10,108 nucleotides of DNA from Bacillota bacterium (GTDB taxonomy: Bacteria; Bacillota_A; Clostridia; Peptostreptococcales; Anaerovoracaceae), in the NCBI GenBank assembly GCA_017457585.1, contig JAFTHD010000147.1:1-10108 (forward strand). Direction: 5' to 3'. Under the pieces are notes generated by a model. The model saw only the letters and a program-made list of their open reading frames with translations, was not told where the DNA came from and ran no database searches. Positions within the stretch are counted from its first letter, which is position 1; each line of letters begins with the position of its first letter. The position numbers were made by a program, and so were the translations under genes. Below are positions 1 to 7,367 of this stretch, in pieces.

Positions 1-2417
1 TCCGAATACTCCGTCTTGCCATTTACGAGATATACGTTTTCTTTAGCAACCGGTCTCTCTTCACCTGCCGAATTCGTCGTTATGCTGATATCAACGATCT
101 TCTTGATGTAATCCTTGGCATCCTTTGCATCTATGGTGACCGTCTTCTTGTCCTTATCTGCAACTGTCACTTCGTTATACGGAGCCTCTTCATCGTTCAA
201 ATAATTGTCATATGAGAGCCTTATCCCCACGTTAGTTGTTCCGGCAAGATTTCTTCCCTTAACTTTAACCTGCCCCGTCTTGATATCTATCTGAGCATCC
301 GTTATCTTAGGCGTTCCCATACCGATGGTTTCGTTTATATTGTAGTCCAGCACTCCGCCTTCGATAACCTTCCCCTTAAGGGCATCCGTCCTGTTCACGT
401 GGCTTATCACTTCGGCAATAAGGTCTTCTGCGTCTGCATCCTTATATTCCGGCATGGCTGCAGCAAGAGCGATTGCTCCGGTAACAACGGGTGTTGCCAT
501 GGATGTGCCGCTCATGAACTCATATTTCCCGAATTCACTTGGTTCTGCAGTCTCTTTGCTGATACCGAGATCATCTATGTAAACAGTGTGATCGCCCTTC
601 TTAGACGCACCGCAGAGTATTATCAGATCTCTTTCTGATGGATTATCTTCTTCGGAGCCCATATCCAATTCCCATCCGCAAGGAACCGTAACACCGTTCC
701 ATGCACTTTCGGCTCCAAAATAATATCCGCTGTAGAAGAAATCGGAATCCATTAGCTCAGACAGATCATCCGAAGATTTAAGTTCCATCTCTGCTGGCAC
801 ATCCATAAATACGCAGAATCCAAGTTCATCATTCTGTGAAATCGCGTTCATCATGCCGCCGATGTAGGAAGCTTTATCGTTATCACTGTCGAATGTATCC
901 GCATCGAGCGTATATGGGATTTTAACAGCCGCGAACTGTCCTGCCTTCATTCCCTGGAAGTCAAGCTTGAGAGAGTGTCCGCCTGCTCCTGCCGCCTTCT
1001 CATCCGTTATTTCGCTGACCAGGGTCACGTTCTTATCCGATATGAGCACCGGTTCCTCTGTAGATGTTCCTTCCTTTACAGCTGTTTCCGGCATCATCGG
1101 TCCATTTTCATTATCCGGCAGCGCTGTCCCTTCGTATCCATCAAATCTCTTCGATAGCTTATTCTGCTCCTCATCCGAGTACAGCGTAGGTGCATAGTTG
1201 TCGTAGGATACGCTGGAAAGAATCCCTGCTCCCGGGGCTGCCAAATCTACTGTAGTCTTCCCGTAGTTAGAGAAGTCAGCCAGATTGCCGGCATTATTTG
1301 TAGCTGCAACGGACAGCATATAGTCACTGGAAGGATCCTGCGGATATTCGATCCCGAGTTCATCCTGATTGATTCCTTCGTTTCCTGCAGCAACTACCGT
1401 CACTGCGCCCTTTTCACCTACGAGCTTGACAAGTTCAGGGAATATTTCACTTTCACCGCCGCCCCATGAGTTGTTGATCGCCTTAACGTTTACACCCATG
1501 TTGAGCGCTCTGTTTATATAGTTATATGCATCCACTTCGTAATTAAAGTAGCTGCTTCCTTCCTCATCGAGCACCTTGAGCCCCATCAGGCTTACCTGGC
1601 TGTTAATACCGGAAATCTCGCCGTTTGCACCAATGATTCCGGCACAGTGGGTCCCGTGGCCGTTATCATCCATAGGATCTCTGTCCCCGTTTATGAAGTC
1701 ATACCCGTGACTTCCCGAAAGTTTTGGCTGGTACGGATTGTTCCAGATGTTATCTTTGAGATCAGGATGTGTGTAGTCGATTCCCGAATCCACTACTGCG
1801 ACGACTACATCCTTGCTTCCCAGATTTCCTTTGGCCCACTGGTTATCTGCAATATGAAGATCCACGCCTTCGGTACCGTTTTCCTGTCCGGTATTGCCGA
1901 TATGCCACTGCCTGTCGATGTATTTACCTGCACTGGCCGCATGAATTCTGTAGTTTGGCTCAGCATATCTGACGCTGTCCAATTTTTTTAACTTGGATAT
2001 GAGCTGCTTCGTAGTCAGCTTATTGGATTTGACGAGAGCTATGCTTAGAGTATTCCCTGAACTGCTCTGAGACTTACCGAGAATCGCCATGCCGTCTCCA
2101 CCTGCATTGTCATTCTCCGTAATATCTCCCGCCTCTTCAAAATTCCAGACCTGTTCAACGGTTATCGCCTTTTTGTAGCTTCCAAAAACGCTCATTGCGC
2201 TCTTTTCGCTCAGGGAGCTGCTGCCGTTAAACATGACGATTGCCTGCCCTTCAGCATACGCTTCCTTATCGGAATTGCTGCTGTTAATGGCATTTCCCGT
2301 GTTGCTGATTGCGCTTGGGGAGGTGCTGCCTGCTGCGAAAACAGGTACAACGTTCACGCCTGACATTGTTACCGTCATCACCGCAGCCACAGCAATGCTG
2401 ATTAGTTTATGCTTCAT
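1..2417 (-). CDS. Secreted subtilisin-like (S8) serine protease with inserted lectin-like domain, C-terminus outside window
   Basis: The frame is open from the ATG at 2417 to the window edge (805 codons seen, no stop), so the gene is partial at its 3' end. Residues 1-28 form a signal peptide ending near VFA-AG. Residues about 55-155 resemble an inhibitor_I9-type propeptide, ending in YAEPNY. The S8 catalytic set is complete: Asp210 in VVDSGIDYTHPDL, His254 in NGHGTHCAGI, oxyanion Asn346 in AAGNEG and Ser639 in GTSMATPV. Between the APG motif (about 395) and GTSMA there are about 240 residues instead of the roughly 20 in subtilisin, owing to an inserted beta-sandwich-like domain. After the peptidase comes an Ig-like segment starting near GTPKITDAQ. 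A strong ribosome site lies 7 bases before the ATG. The start is 33 bases after the transferase gene, so it is probably co-transcribed. Extracellular proteolysis is well supported; the substrate is unknown. Confidence 0.95.
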   Translation of the reverse strand, partial: MKHKLISIAVAAVMTVTMSGVNVVPVFAAGSTSPSAISNTGNAINSSNSDKEAYAEGQAIVMFNGSSSLSEKSAMSVFGSYKKAITVEQVWNFEEAGDITENDNAGGDGMAILGKSQSSSGNTLSIALVKSNKLTTKQLISKLKKLDSVRYAEPNYRIHAASAGKYIDRQWHIGNTGQENGTEGVDLHIADNQWAKGNLGSKDVVVAVVDSGIDYTHPDLKDNIWNNPYQPKLSGSHGYDFINGDRDPMDDNGHGTHCAGIIGANGEISGINSQVSLMGLKVLDEEGSSYFNYEVDAYNYINRALNMGVNVKAINNSWGGGESEIFPELVKLVGEKGAVTVVAAGNEGINQDELGIEYPQDPSSDYMLSVAATNNAGNLADFSNYGKTTVDLAAPGAGILSSVSYDNYAPTLYSDEEQNKLSKRFDGYEGTALPDNENGPMMPETAVKEGTSTEEPVLISDKNVTLVSEITDEKAAGAGGHSLKLDFQGMKAGQFAAVKIPYTLDADTFDSDNDKASYIGGMMNAISQNDELGFCVFMDVPAEMELKSSDDLSELMDSDFFYSGYYFGAESAWNGVTVPCGWELDMGSEEDNPSERDLIILCGASKKGDHTVYIDDLGISKETAEPSEFGKYEFMSGTSMATPVVTGAIALAAAMPEYKDADAEDLIAEVISHVNRTDALKGKVIEGGVLDYNINETIGMGTPKITDAQIDIKTGQVKVKGRNLAGTTNVGIRLSYDNYLNDEEAPYNEVTVADKDKKTVTIDAKDAKDYIKKIVDISITTNSAGEERPVAKENVYLVNGKTEYS
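558..1145 (-). other. Jelly-roll/carbohydrate-binding-like domain inserted in the S8 catalytic domain
   Basis: Residues about 425-620 of the protease begin with FDGYEG and end with VYIDDLGIS, with GGHSLKLDF between them. This order (an FDG/FE opening, an 'sGxxSLkL' strand and a terminal 'yIDDlgi' strand) is typical of CBM4/9-like jelly-roll domains. The segment interrupts the peptidase between the AAPG motif and the serine motif. It contains three Cys (in GFCVF, VPCGW and ILCGA) and is acidic. The domain assignment rests on pattern only and no fold search was run. A protease-associated (PA) domain is an alternative, but PA domains usually sit earlier in S8 enzymes and the terminal YIDD strand fits a jelly-roll better. 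Confidence 0.6.
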
Positions 2418-2424
2418 TGTGTTT

Positions 2425-2434
2425 CTCCTTTCTT
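2425..2434 (-). promoter_or_regulatory. Ribosome binding site of the S8 protease
   Basis: The minus strand reads AAGAAAGGAG, 7 bases before the ATG at 2417, which fixes that start. No sigma-A-like promoter or hairpin terminator is visible in the 33 bases between the transferase stop and this start. Confidence 0.8.
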
Positions 2435-2450
2435 AAGCTAAAAAATCCCG

Positions 2451-3707
2451 CTAAAACACAGTGTCAATAACCCTCCTTGCTGCCTTGCCATCGTCAAGAC
2501 AATTAAATTTGGCATTGAATGCTTCATACTTCTCATCATATGTGAAACTGCCGTCGCCCAGTTTCCTGATGGAAGCAATCAGCTCATCTTCTGTTTTTAC
2601 TATATCTCCGGGGAGCTCATCGATATCGAGATAGAATCCCCTAATATCGTTGGCATACTCCTCAAGATCGTACATATAATATATGATCGGCCTCTTCAAA
2701 CATGCGAAGTCGAAGAACACGCTGGAATAGTCTGTAACGAGAATATCGGTAATGAGATATAGATTCGTTATATCGTCCAGCTGCGCCATGTTATAGATGA
2801 AGCCTTCGTATTTGCTGAAGTCGAATGTATTCGCTATGAAGTAATGGGTCCTGAAGAGAATGATATACTCGTCGCCCAGCTCATTCTTAAGCTTGTCGAA
2901 GTCAAGCCTCATATCGTACTGATACCCATCGCCTGACTTATGGTTGTTATCCCTGAAGGTAGGTGCATATAAAATAATCTTCTTGCCCCTGGGAATTCCG
3001 AGGCTATCGTGGACGTGATCCACATCGGCCATAGTGTAATTGGTTAGAAGGTCATTTCGCGGATACCCTACCTCCGTTATGATATCCGCCATTCCGAGTG
3101 CCCTGAGATTAAATGCAGACATGAACTTGCCGGATGCCCACGGTGAAGGCGAAAGGAAGTGGGTATACCTGACGGTATCCCTGTCATTTCTGATTTTTAT
3201 CTCATCCAGAGTGTTGTTCACGTTGCCGCTCTCTGCAGCAATATCACATCTGAGGCGTTTCAGCGGTGTGCCGTGCCAGGTCTGAAATATGGTCTGGCCT
3301 TCCTTTCGCGTTATGCCTCCGTATATCATTGAGTTGGTAATTATATATTTCGAGGTTCCGAACTCCCTGAAATACTCACTGCTCTTGAACCTGACCAGCT
3401 TTGCCCTCTGAAGTTGCGGCAGGTCTTTGTAATCATCCGGCTCTTTGAAGGACCATATCAGCGTCCAGTCGTTAAACTTGGGGTCTTTCAGAATCTCTTC
3501 GTATATCGCCTTCGGATTACATCCGTACTGCCTTCCCGTGAACGTCTCAAATAGTATCTTTTTGCTGTCCAGCGGAAGTTTACCCGTCGCCCTCTTGTAT
3601 TCTGCTCTGTGGTAGTACTCAAGACCTTTTCGCACCTTAAGCCTCAGCCCCGGGTGCTTCTTGAGAATATCGATTGCTGTACTTCTCAAACTCATATCAA
3701 ATGCCAA
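2451..3707 (-). CDS. CDP-glycerol glycerophosphotransferase family enzyme (TagB/TagF-like)
   Basis: The 418-residue product carries the hallmarks of the CDP-glycerol:poly(glycerophosphate) glycerophosphotransferase family: QTWHGTPLKRL at 142-152 (His145), YAPTFRD at 247-253, RTHY at 286-289 (His288) and DILVTDYSSVFFDFA at 321-335. Family members transfer glycerol-phosphate (some ribitol-phosphate) from a CDP donor to a wall or lipid-linked acceptor on the cytoplasmic membrane face. The length matches the single-domain TagB type rather than long TagF polymerases, and no other glycosyltransferase domain is seen. The start is uncertain: TTG at 3707 opens the frame, but ATG at 3695 (MSLRS, residue 5) fits family N-termini better, with only a weak GAAAG upstream. 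It begins 8 bases after the truncated sortase. Its place in a pilus-type operon suggests decoration of surface structures or their wall anchor, which is inference. Confidence 0.9.
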   Translation of the reverse strand: MAFDMSLRSTAIDILKKHPGLRLKVRKGLEYYHRAEYKRATGKLPLDSKKILFETFTGRQYGCNPKAIYEEILKDPKFNDWTLIWSFKEPDDYKDLPQLQRAKLVRFKSSEYFREFGTSKYIITNSMIYGGITRKEGQTIFQTWHGTPLKRLRCDIAAESGNVNNTLDEIKIRNDRDTVRYTHFLSPSPWASGKFMSAFNLRALGMADIITEVGYPRNDLLTNYTMADVDHVHDSLGIPRGKKIILYAPTFRDNNHKSGDGYQYDMRLDFDKLKNELGDEYIILFRTHYFIANTFDFSKYEGFIYNMAQLDDITNLYLITDILVTDYSSVFFDFACLKRPIIYYMYDLEEYANDIRGFYLDIDELPGDIVKTEDELIASIRKLGDGSFTYDEKYEAFNAKFNCLDDGKAARRVIDTVF

Positions 3708-3714
3708 CTTTCAT

Positions 3715-4278
3715 TTATTCTTTCGTACATGCCAGTACGAACATGGTGTTCTTGTCAGTTCTATAGCATAACATCAAGTCGTAATCTGCTTCGTCCCAGT
3801 CTTTCTTGTGAAACTGTGTTGTAATCCGGTACTCGTACCTGATACCGTCCACATCGGTGAACATGACCTTTTCACCCGGTTTACCCCTGGTGATACGGCT
3901 AAAGACATCGTGCCTTCCTCCGATGATGACGAGGTTTCCTTTGACCGGCGAGCCGCTTTCCCTGGTTGCAAAGAATTCTTTCTCAGTCCCGCTCTCCGCA
4001 ACAGGCGCCCTCAGATTGATCGATGGAATTTCAAGTCCGCCCACGATATCGACACCGTTAATTGACATTACCGCAAGGGGATCCCGGCCAAGACCAGAAA
4101 TGGTATTTTCAGCCCCGAAATATGGAATTACCTGCTCCATAGCGGATATTGCCGCCTCCGACTCACTGTTTGATTGCTTGCCCGGAAGAAGCAGATAGGC
4201 TGTAAATGCTGCAGCCCCCACTATAATCAATATGAAAATACTTATTATAATTTTCTTTCTGCCTGATGGCTTTCTCAT
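3715..4278 (-). CDS. Sortase-fold membrane protein, truncated right after the catalytic Cys, probably inactive
   Basis: The 187-residue product has a basic N-terminus and one membrane segment (about 10-31), then a sortase core: GLEIPSINLRAPV (81-93), GNLVIIGGRHD with His123, PGEKVMFTDVDG (134-145), and TDKNTMFVLACT matching the TLxLxTCT strand, with Cys184. The stop codon follows at residue 188, so the last strand carrying the essential Arg, normally about 8-10 residues after Cys, is absent. The reading frames after the stop show no displaced RxxV strand before the next gene starts. An alternative alignment ends the family at the true C-terminus and puts DLMLCYRTD (Cys171) at the active site, but then the Cys-to-Arg spacing is also wrong. 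Either way the catalytic set looks incomplete. The ribosome site AGAGGA lies about 7 bases before the ATG. It may be decaying, or retained as a non-catalytic partner of the intact sortase. Confidence 0.8.
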   Translation of the reverse strand: MRKPSGRKKIIISIFILIIVGAAAFTAYLLLPGKQSNSESEAAISAMEQVIPYFGAENTISGLGRDPLAVMSINGVDIVGGLEIPSINLRAPVAESGTEKEFFATRESGSPVKGNLVIIGGRHDVFSRITRGKPGEKVMFTDVDGIRYEYRITTQFHKKDWDEADYDLMLCYRTDKNTMFVLACTKE

Positions 4279-4299
4279 TTTAACCGTCCTCTGTACAGA

Positions 4300-5238
4300 T
4301 TAAACATCAGTTGGGTCTATGTCTGCTTCATCCTCGCTGTCTCTTCTTCTCTTGATGAGAAGTAAAATGAAGGCTGCGATCACGAGTGCCGCAACAGCGC
4401 TTATGATTCCTATCAGAGTCCAGTTCGTACCCTTCTCCGATTCATCTAAATCGTCGTAATCCGGACTTACGCCCAACGGTGTATCATTATCACCGATCGT
4501 TGTTGTATTGGTTCCTGCAGGATTACCTGTAGTTCCCGGTGCTGCAGGACCTGCGGCTGCATTTACTGCACCTGCACCATTCCCGCCGGCTGCGCCATTG
4601 CCTGCCGGGCCGTTACCATCTCCGCCGGCTCCGTTTCCATCACCGTTGCCGTCTCCGTCACCCTGCTGACCGCCATTCCCCTTGGAATATACGAAAGTAA
4701 AAACGTTATCCTCAGGATTACCGGTCAACGTCTTGCCTTTGTAGTACGCATCAGGGGTATAGCCCTCTATGTATCTATAGGAAGCTACCGGCTTATCTCC
4801 GGGCATTCCATAGTAGGTGTCGCTGGGCTGCAGTTCAACGCCGTTCTCATCAACGTATCTGATCGTGTACGCTACAAGCGAACCTTTGATGCCGTATGCA
4901 ACTTCATAGGAAACGTCCGTATTGGCATAAAATGTCATGTTCACGAACCCTGAAGTTTCGTCGTTATCATGTCCGGCAACTCTGAATCCTCTGACGTAAT
5001 ACTTGCTTCCATTATCGACCTTACAGTCCTTTATCGAAATTGTCACAGACTCCCCGGGCTTACATTCAGTTGACCACTCCTTCTGACCTTTGAACGTGCC
5101 CTGATTGCCTGAATACACATGAATCACGTAATTATAACCGTCTCCCGTAACGCCCTTTTCTGCCGCCATACTCGCAGGAGCCGTACCTATTACCAGCAAA
5201 AGACTCGTTATAAGGATAGCTGTCAGTCTCTTTATCAT
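4300..5238 (-). CDS. MucBP-type surface protein with Gly-rich stalk and C-terminal membrane anchor
   Basis: The 312-residue product has a signal peptide (1-25, ASMA-A). A beta-rich N-terminal region at about 35-118 includes HVYSGNQGTF and VAYGIKGS. A MucBP-like domain at 122-185 includes YTIRYVDENGVEL and YRYIEGYTP. A low-complexity Gly/Asn/Ala/Asp stalk spans 187-247, with a membrane helix at about 273-295 and an RRR stop plus an acidic tail. There is no LPXTG. The stalk is followed by GDNDTPLG, resembling the 'D-x-TPL' element before the membrane helix of some clostridial surface proteins (from memory). MucBP domains bind mucin or similar glycans in characterised cases. Its ATG overlaps the upstream stop (ATGA), implying translational coupling to the PVTG pilin gene. 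It probably sits at the cell surface as an adhesin or tether. Confidence 0.85.
   Translation of the reverse strand: MIKRLTAILITSLLLVIGTAPASMAAEKGVTGDGYNYVIHVYSGNQGTFKGQKEWSTECKPGESVTISIKDCKVDNGSKYYVRGFRVAGHDNDETSGFVNMTFYANTDVSYEVAYGIKGSLVAYTIRYVDENGVELQPSDTYYGMPGDKPVASYRYIEGYTPDAYYKGKTLTGNPEDNVFTFVYSKGNGGQQGDGDGNGDGNGAGGDGNGPAGNGAAGGNGAGAVNAAAGPAAPGTTGNPAGTNTTTIGDNDTPLGVSPDYDDLDESEKGTNWTLIGIISAVAALVIAAFILLLIKRRRDSEDEADIDPTDV
4498..4677 (-). repeat. Low-complexity Gly/Asn/Asp/Ala-coding stalk
   Basis: About 60 codons encode Gly-rich imperfect repeats of GDGNG and GAGG type, then an Ala/Pro/Thr-rich stretch, inside the MucBP-type protein. The DNA is correspondingly repetitive and could vary in length by slippage or recombination. 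It likely acts as a flexible spacer across the wall. Confidence 0.7.
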
Positions 5239-5975
5239 GCCTCGTCACCATCCTTTCGCTCTTTTCTCCAGCTGAAGAATGCCAGGAGTCCGATTATGAG
5301 GGCTGCTGTCATGAGCGCCACCCACTTAATGATATTAACAGGGTCTCCTGTTACCGGACTGCTCTCGTATGGACTGTTGCCATCTCCTCCGTTACTTTCA
5401 GGGACTTCTACTGCGTATGCAACATCCAGTCCGCCTAAAGTATCCATATAATCATTTACTTCCGTTTCACCGTCAAACTCAACTTTAATGTAGGTCTGTC
5501 CGGACTGACCAGGTTTAAGCTCCTGTATGAAGAAGTAATCTGTTGTCGCATTGGTTGCCTGCTTGAGACCTTCAAGGGCTGCAGCTTTCGCTTCACCGCC
5601 TACATCGGAATTATCAAAGTAGGTAGTCTTCGTCTTGTCAGGACCTATGTTCTGAAGGATATAAGTATATCCGCCGTTTTCGGCTGCTTCCTTATTATCC
5701 TCAAGGGTCTGAAGGACTCTGTTTCTCATATACCACTGAGTCGTATACTGGGAATCGTTCTCGTATGTTACAAGGAACTTCAGTGAGTCTCCGGGTTCAA
5801 GGTTCTGTACAGCATCCTTAAGGCTTCCGTTGGGGAAACTGATGCTCATTTTCTGACCGTCAAATGTACACGTTCCGTCATCAACTCTGTAATCATTGGC
5901 TGATGCGGTCACCGTCATGGCAAGCATGAGTACAGCAACGGTAAGGAATGTCAATATATGATGTCTCATCTTCAT
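5235..5975 (-). CDS. Pilin-like surface protein with PVTG sorting signal
   Basis: The 246-residue product has a signal peptide (1-26, ASA-N) and an exported domain with LEPGDSLKFLVTYEND (59-74) and LKPGQSGQTY (153-162). This repeats the 'xPGDS' strand pattern of the TasA-like and SipW-associated proteins in this operon. It ends in a sorting signal: SPVTGD (206-211), a hydrophobic segment (about 214-235) and RKERK. SPVTG departs from LPXTG at the first residue. The operon's class C sortase or a housekeeping sortase elsewhere would have to accept it. The ribosome site AAGGAGGG lies 6 bases before the ATG at 5975. The gene starts 12 bases after the 272-residue protein's stop and overlaps the next gene by 4 bases. 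It is a good candidate for the wall-anchored base or minor pilin. Function is inferred from architecture. Confidence 0.8.
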   Translation of the reverse strand: MKMRHHILTFLTVAVLMLAMTVTASANDYRVDDGTCTFDGQKMSISFPNGSLKDAVQNLEPGDSLKFLVTYENDSQYTTQWYMRNRVLQTLEDNKEAAENGGYTYILQNIGPDKTKTTYFDNSDVGGEAKAAALEGLKQATNATTDYFFIQELKPGQSGQTYIKVEFDGETEVNDYMDTLGGLDVAYAVEVPESNGGDGNSPYESSPVTGDPVNIIKWVALMTAALIIGLLAFFSWRKERKDGDEA

Positions 5976-5987
5976 CGCTGTCCCTCC

Positions 5988-6806
5988 TTATTTAACAGTG
6001 AGCTTGCCGCCGGAAACTGTAACGTTCCGCACACCCCAGATGCCCTTGATGGCATCGTTGGCGTTATGCGTCTGCAGTGCCTGAACATCTGCTTCAAGTC
6101 CTATGTACTTATCATCATACTTGTAGACGTATGTTATCACTGTCCTCGTAGTGTTGCCTTCGGTCACCTTTGATTCTTCCGACGTTACATCGGACAGAAT
6201 CTCATTAGAAACAACAAGCTGATTGAACAGGTCAGCGGTCTTGCTGTTTCCGGGAAGCGCCTTGTTGTAGTAGTACGTTTCGCTCTCCTCAGTGCTCTCT
6301 CTTTCGTTAACCGTCCATGCACTGTCGTTGTATGCTTTATTACCGTAGGTCAGCTTGATGAGCTTCGGTTCCAGCGCTGTATTTTTGATAAATCCTGTAA
6401 TATTGCCTTCCTCATCCCTTACAGGATCCTGCCAGTACTTATGTATCGTGATTCTCAGATACTGATCTACATTGGTTCTGTTCTGCGCAGCAATCTTCTC
6501 TTCGTACTTCTTGCCCGGAACGAATGTGCCGTATGGGTCTTCTTCTGAGGCCATGTACTCCAGAAGCTTGCCGTTTCCGCCCGCTACGATACCGCCGTCA
6601 CTTCTGAGCCCTACCAGCTTACCGTTCTCAAGAAGGTGAACGCCAAGATGCTGCAGCTCGAAGTCAGCCTCAAGATCAGAACTCTGTATAGCAGGTGCCT
6701 GCCTTGCAGCTCTTACGCCCATCACACTGCCAAAGGTGAAGAGAAGAACTGCTACACATGCCAGTGCAATGGTTCTCTTTGAAATTAATGTTTTGCCTAT
6801 TTTCAT
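5988..6806 (-). CDS. Exported protein of an unnamed family found with SipW/TasA-type operons
   Basis: The 272-residue product has a basic start (KIGKTLISKR) and a hydrophobic segment at 12-33 ending GVRAA, so it is exported or membrane-tethered. No sorting signal or C-terminal membrane helix is present. The body holds LQHLGVHLLENG (51-62), VDQYLRITIHKYW (113-125), SETYYYNKALPG (175-186) and VQALQTHNANDAIKGIWG (241-258). From memory this set recurs in an uncharacterised clostridial family encoded next to sortases and SipW-type proteins. The VDQYLRI region resembles the 'N-x-G-x-x-d-x-y-v-R' strand of TasA/camelysin-like proteins. The ribosome site GGGAGGAA lies 7 bases before the ATG. The gene sits 18 bases after its upstream neighbour, whose protein has a related exported-domain pattern. 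It is probably an extracellular fibre or matrix component; no biochemical role is known to me. Confidence 0.8.
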   Translation of the reverse strand: MKIGKTLISKRTIALACVAVLLFTFGSVMGVRAARQAPAIQSSDLEADFELQHLGVHLLENGKLVGLRSDGGIVAGGNGKLLEYMASEEDPYGTFVPGKKYEEKIAAQNRTNVDQYLRITIHKYWQDPVRDEEGNITGFIKNTALEPKLIKLTYGNKAYNDSAWTVNERESTEESETYYYNKALPGNSKTADLFNQLVVSNEILSDVTSEESKVTEGNTTRTVITYVYKYDDKYIGLEADVQALQTHNANDAIKGIWGVRNVTVSGGKLTVK

Positions 6807-6824
6807 CAGGTCGTTCCTCCCTCG

Positions 6825-7349
6825 CTATTCGGCTTTGACGGACGGGATCAATCCTTTCTCCCATCCATTGGTGAAAGTCCCGTTTGGATCGATTACTTCA
6901 CCCGTCGCAGAGTTGACAGGAGCACACTCCTGTACAACTACAATGTCGAAGTCTCTGTAATCGATATCAACATCCTTTACAGATACAGATACCTTGATTT
7001 CACTTGTAGAATCACCAGGCTTCAGCACATGCTGATAATACCAGAAATTCTTGTCTTCGCCCTGCTTCCAGTCGCCAGGTGTTTCCAGCGTTATCGTTGA
7101 TATTTTTTCAGGTGCGAAAACACCTGCTCGGACAACTACGTCCACCTTACCGGTATTCTGAATCCAAACTACTTTCTCTGTTCCTTGCCACTTTTCTTCA
7201 ATCTGCGTCTGTCCGGACAGATGAATGCCTGCCTGTCCTGCAGCAGTTTCATAATCACTGAAGTATGCGGATGAAATTACCGTCGTAGCTCCAAATGCCA
7301 GCAGGATTGCAGTTACTATGATAAATCGTCTTGCCGTCTTTGATCTCAT
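6825..7349 (-). CDS. SipW-type signal peptide / TasA-like exported protein
   Basis: The 174-residue product has a basic start, a hydrophobic segment (8-27) and SSAYFSDYETA (26-36). That matches the 'xAYFSDxET' region of SipW-dependent signal peptides in TasA/camelysin-type proteins. The mature part follows the family pattern: KVVWIQNTGKVDVVVRAG (59-76) is the 'v-x-N-x-G-x-v-d-x-v-v-R' strand, and HVLKPGDST (107-115) is the 'PGD' strand. Family members form extracellular fibres or are biofilm matrix proteins in Bacillus. The small size suggests a minor or accessory subunit. There is no sorting signal. The ribosome site GAAGGGAG lies about 10 bases upstream, with an 18-base gap to the preceding gene. 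No SipW-type signal peptidase is encoded in this window, so processing would depend on one elsewhere. Confidence 0.8.
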   Translation of the reverse strand: MRSKTARRFIIVTAILLAFGATTVISSAYFSDYETAAGQAGIHLSGQTQIEEKWQGTEKVVWIQNTGKVDVVVRAGVFAPEKISTITLETPGDWKQGEDKNFWYYQHVLKPGDSTSEIKVSVSVKDVDIDYRDFDIVVVQECAPVNSATGEVIDPNGTFTNGWEKGLIPSVKAE

Positions 7350-7367
7350 ATCTCAGTTACTCCCTTC

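Noticed and set aside
399..2436. Several plus-strand frames of 60-114 codons across the protease gene
   Set aside because: They lie antisense to a gene with a complete S8 catalytic set, show no family motifs and lack ribosome sites.
2418..2450. Terminator or separate promoter between the transferase and protease genes
   Set aside because: The T-run there has no stem-loop before it and no -10/-35 pair is visible.
3690..3717. Frameshift that would restore a full-length second sortase
   Set aside because: Neither alternative frame after the stop encodes a strand with Arg: one ends at once and the other reads INESWHLI then stop.
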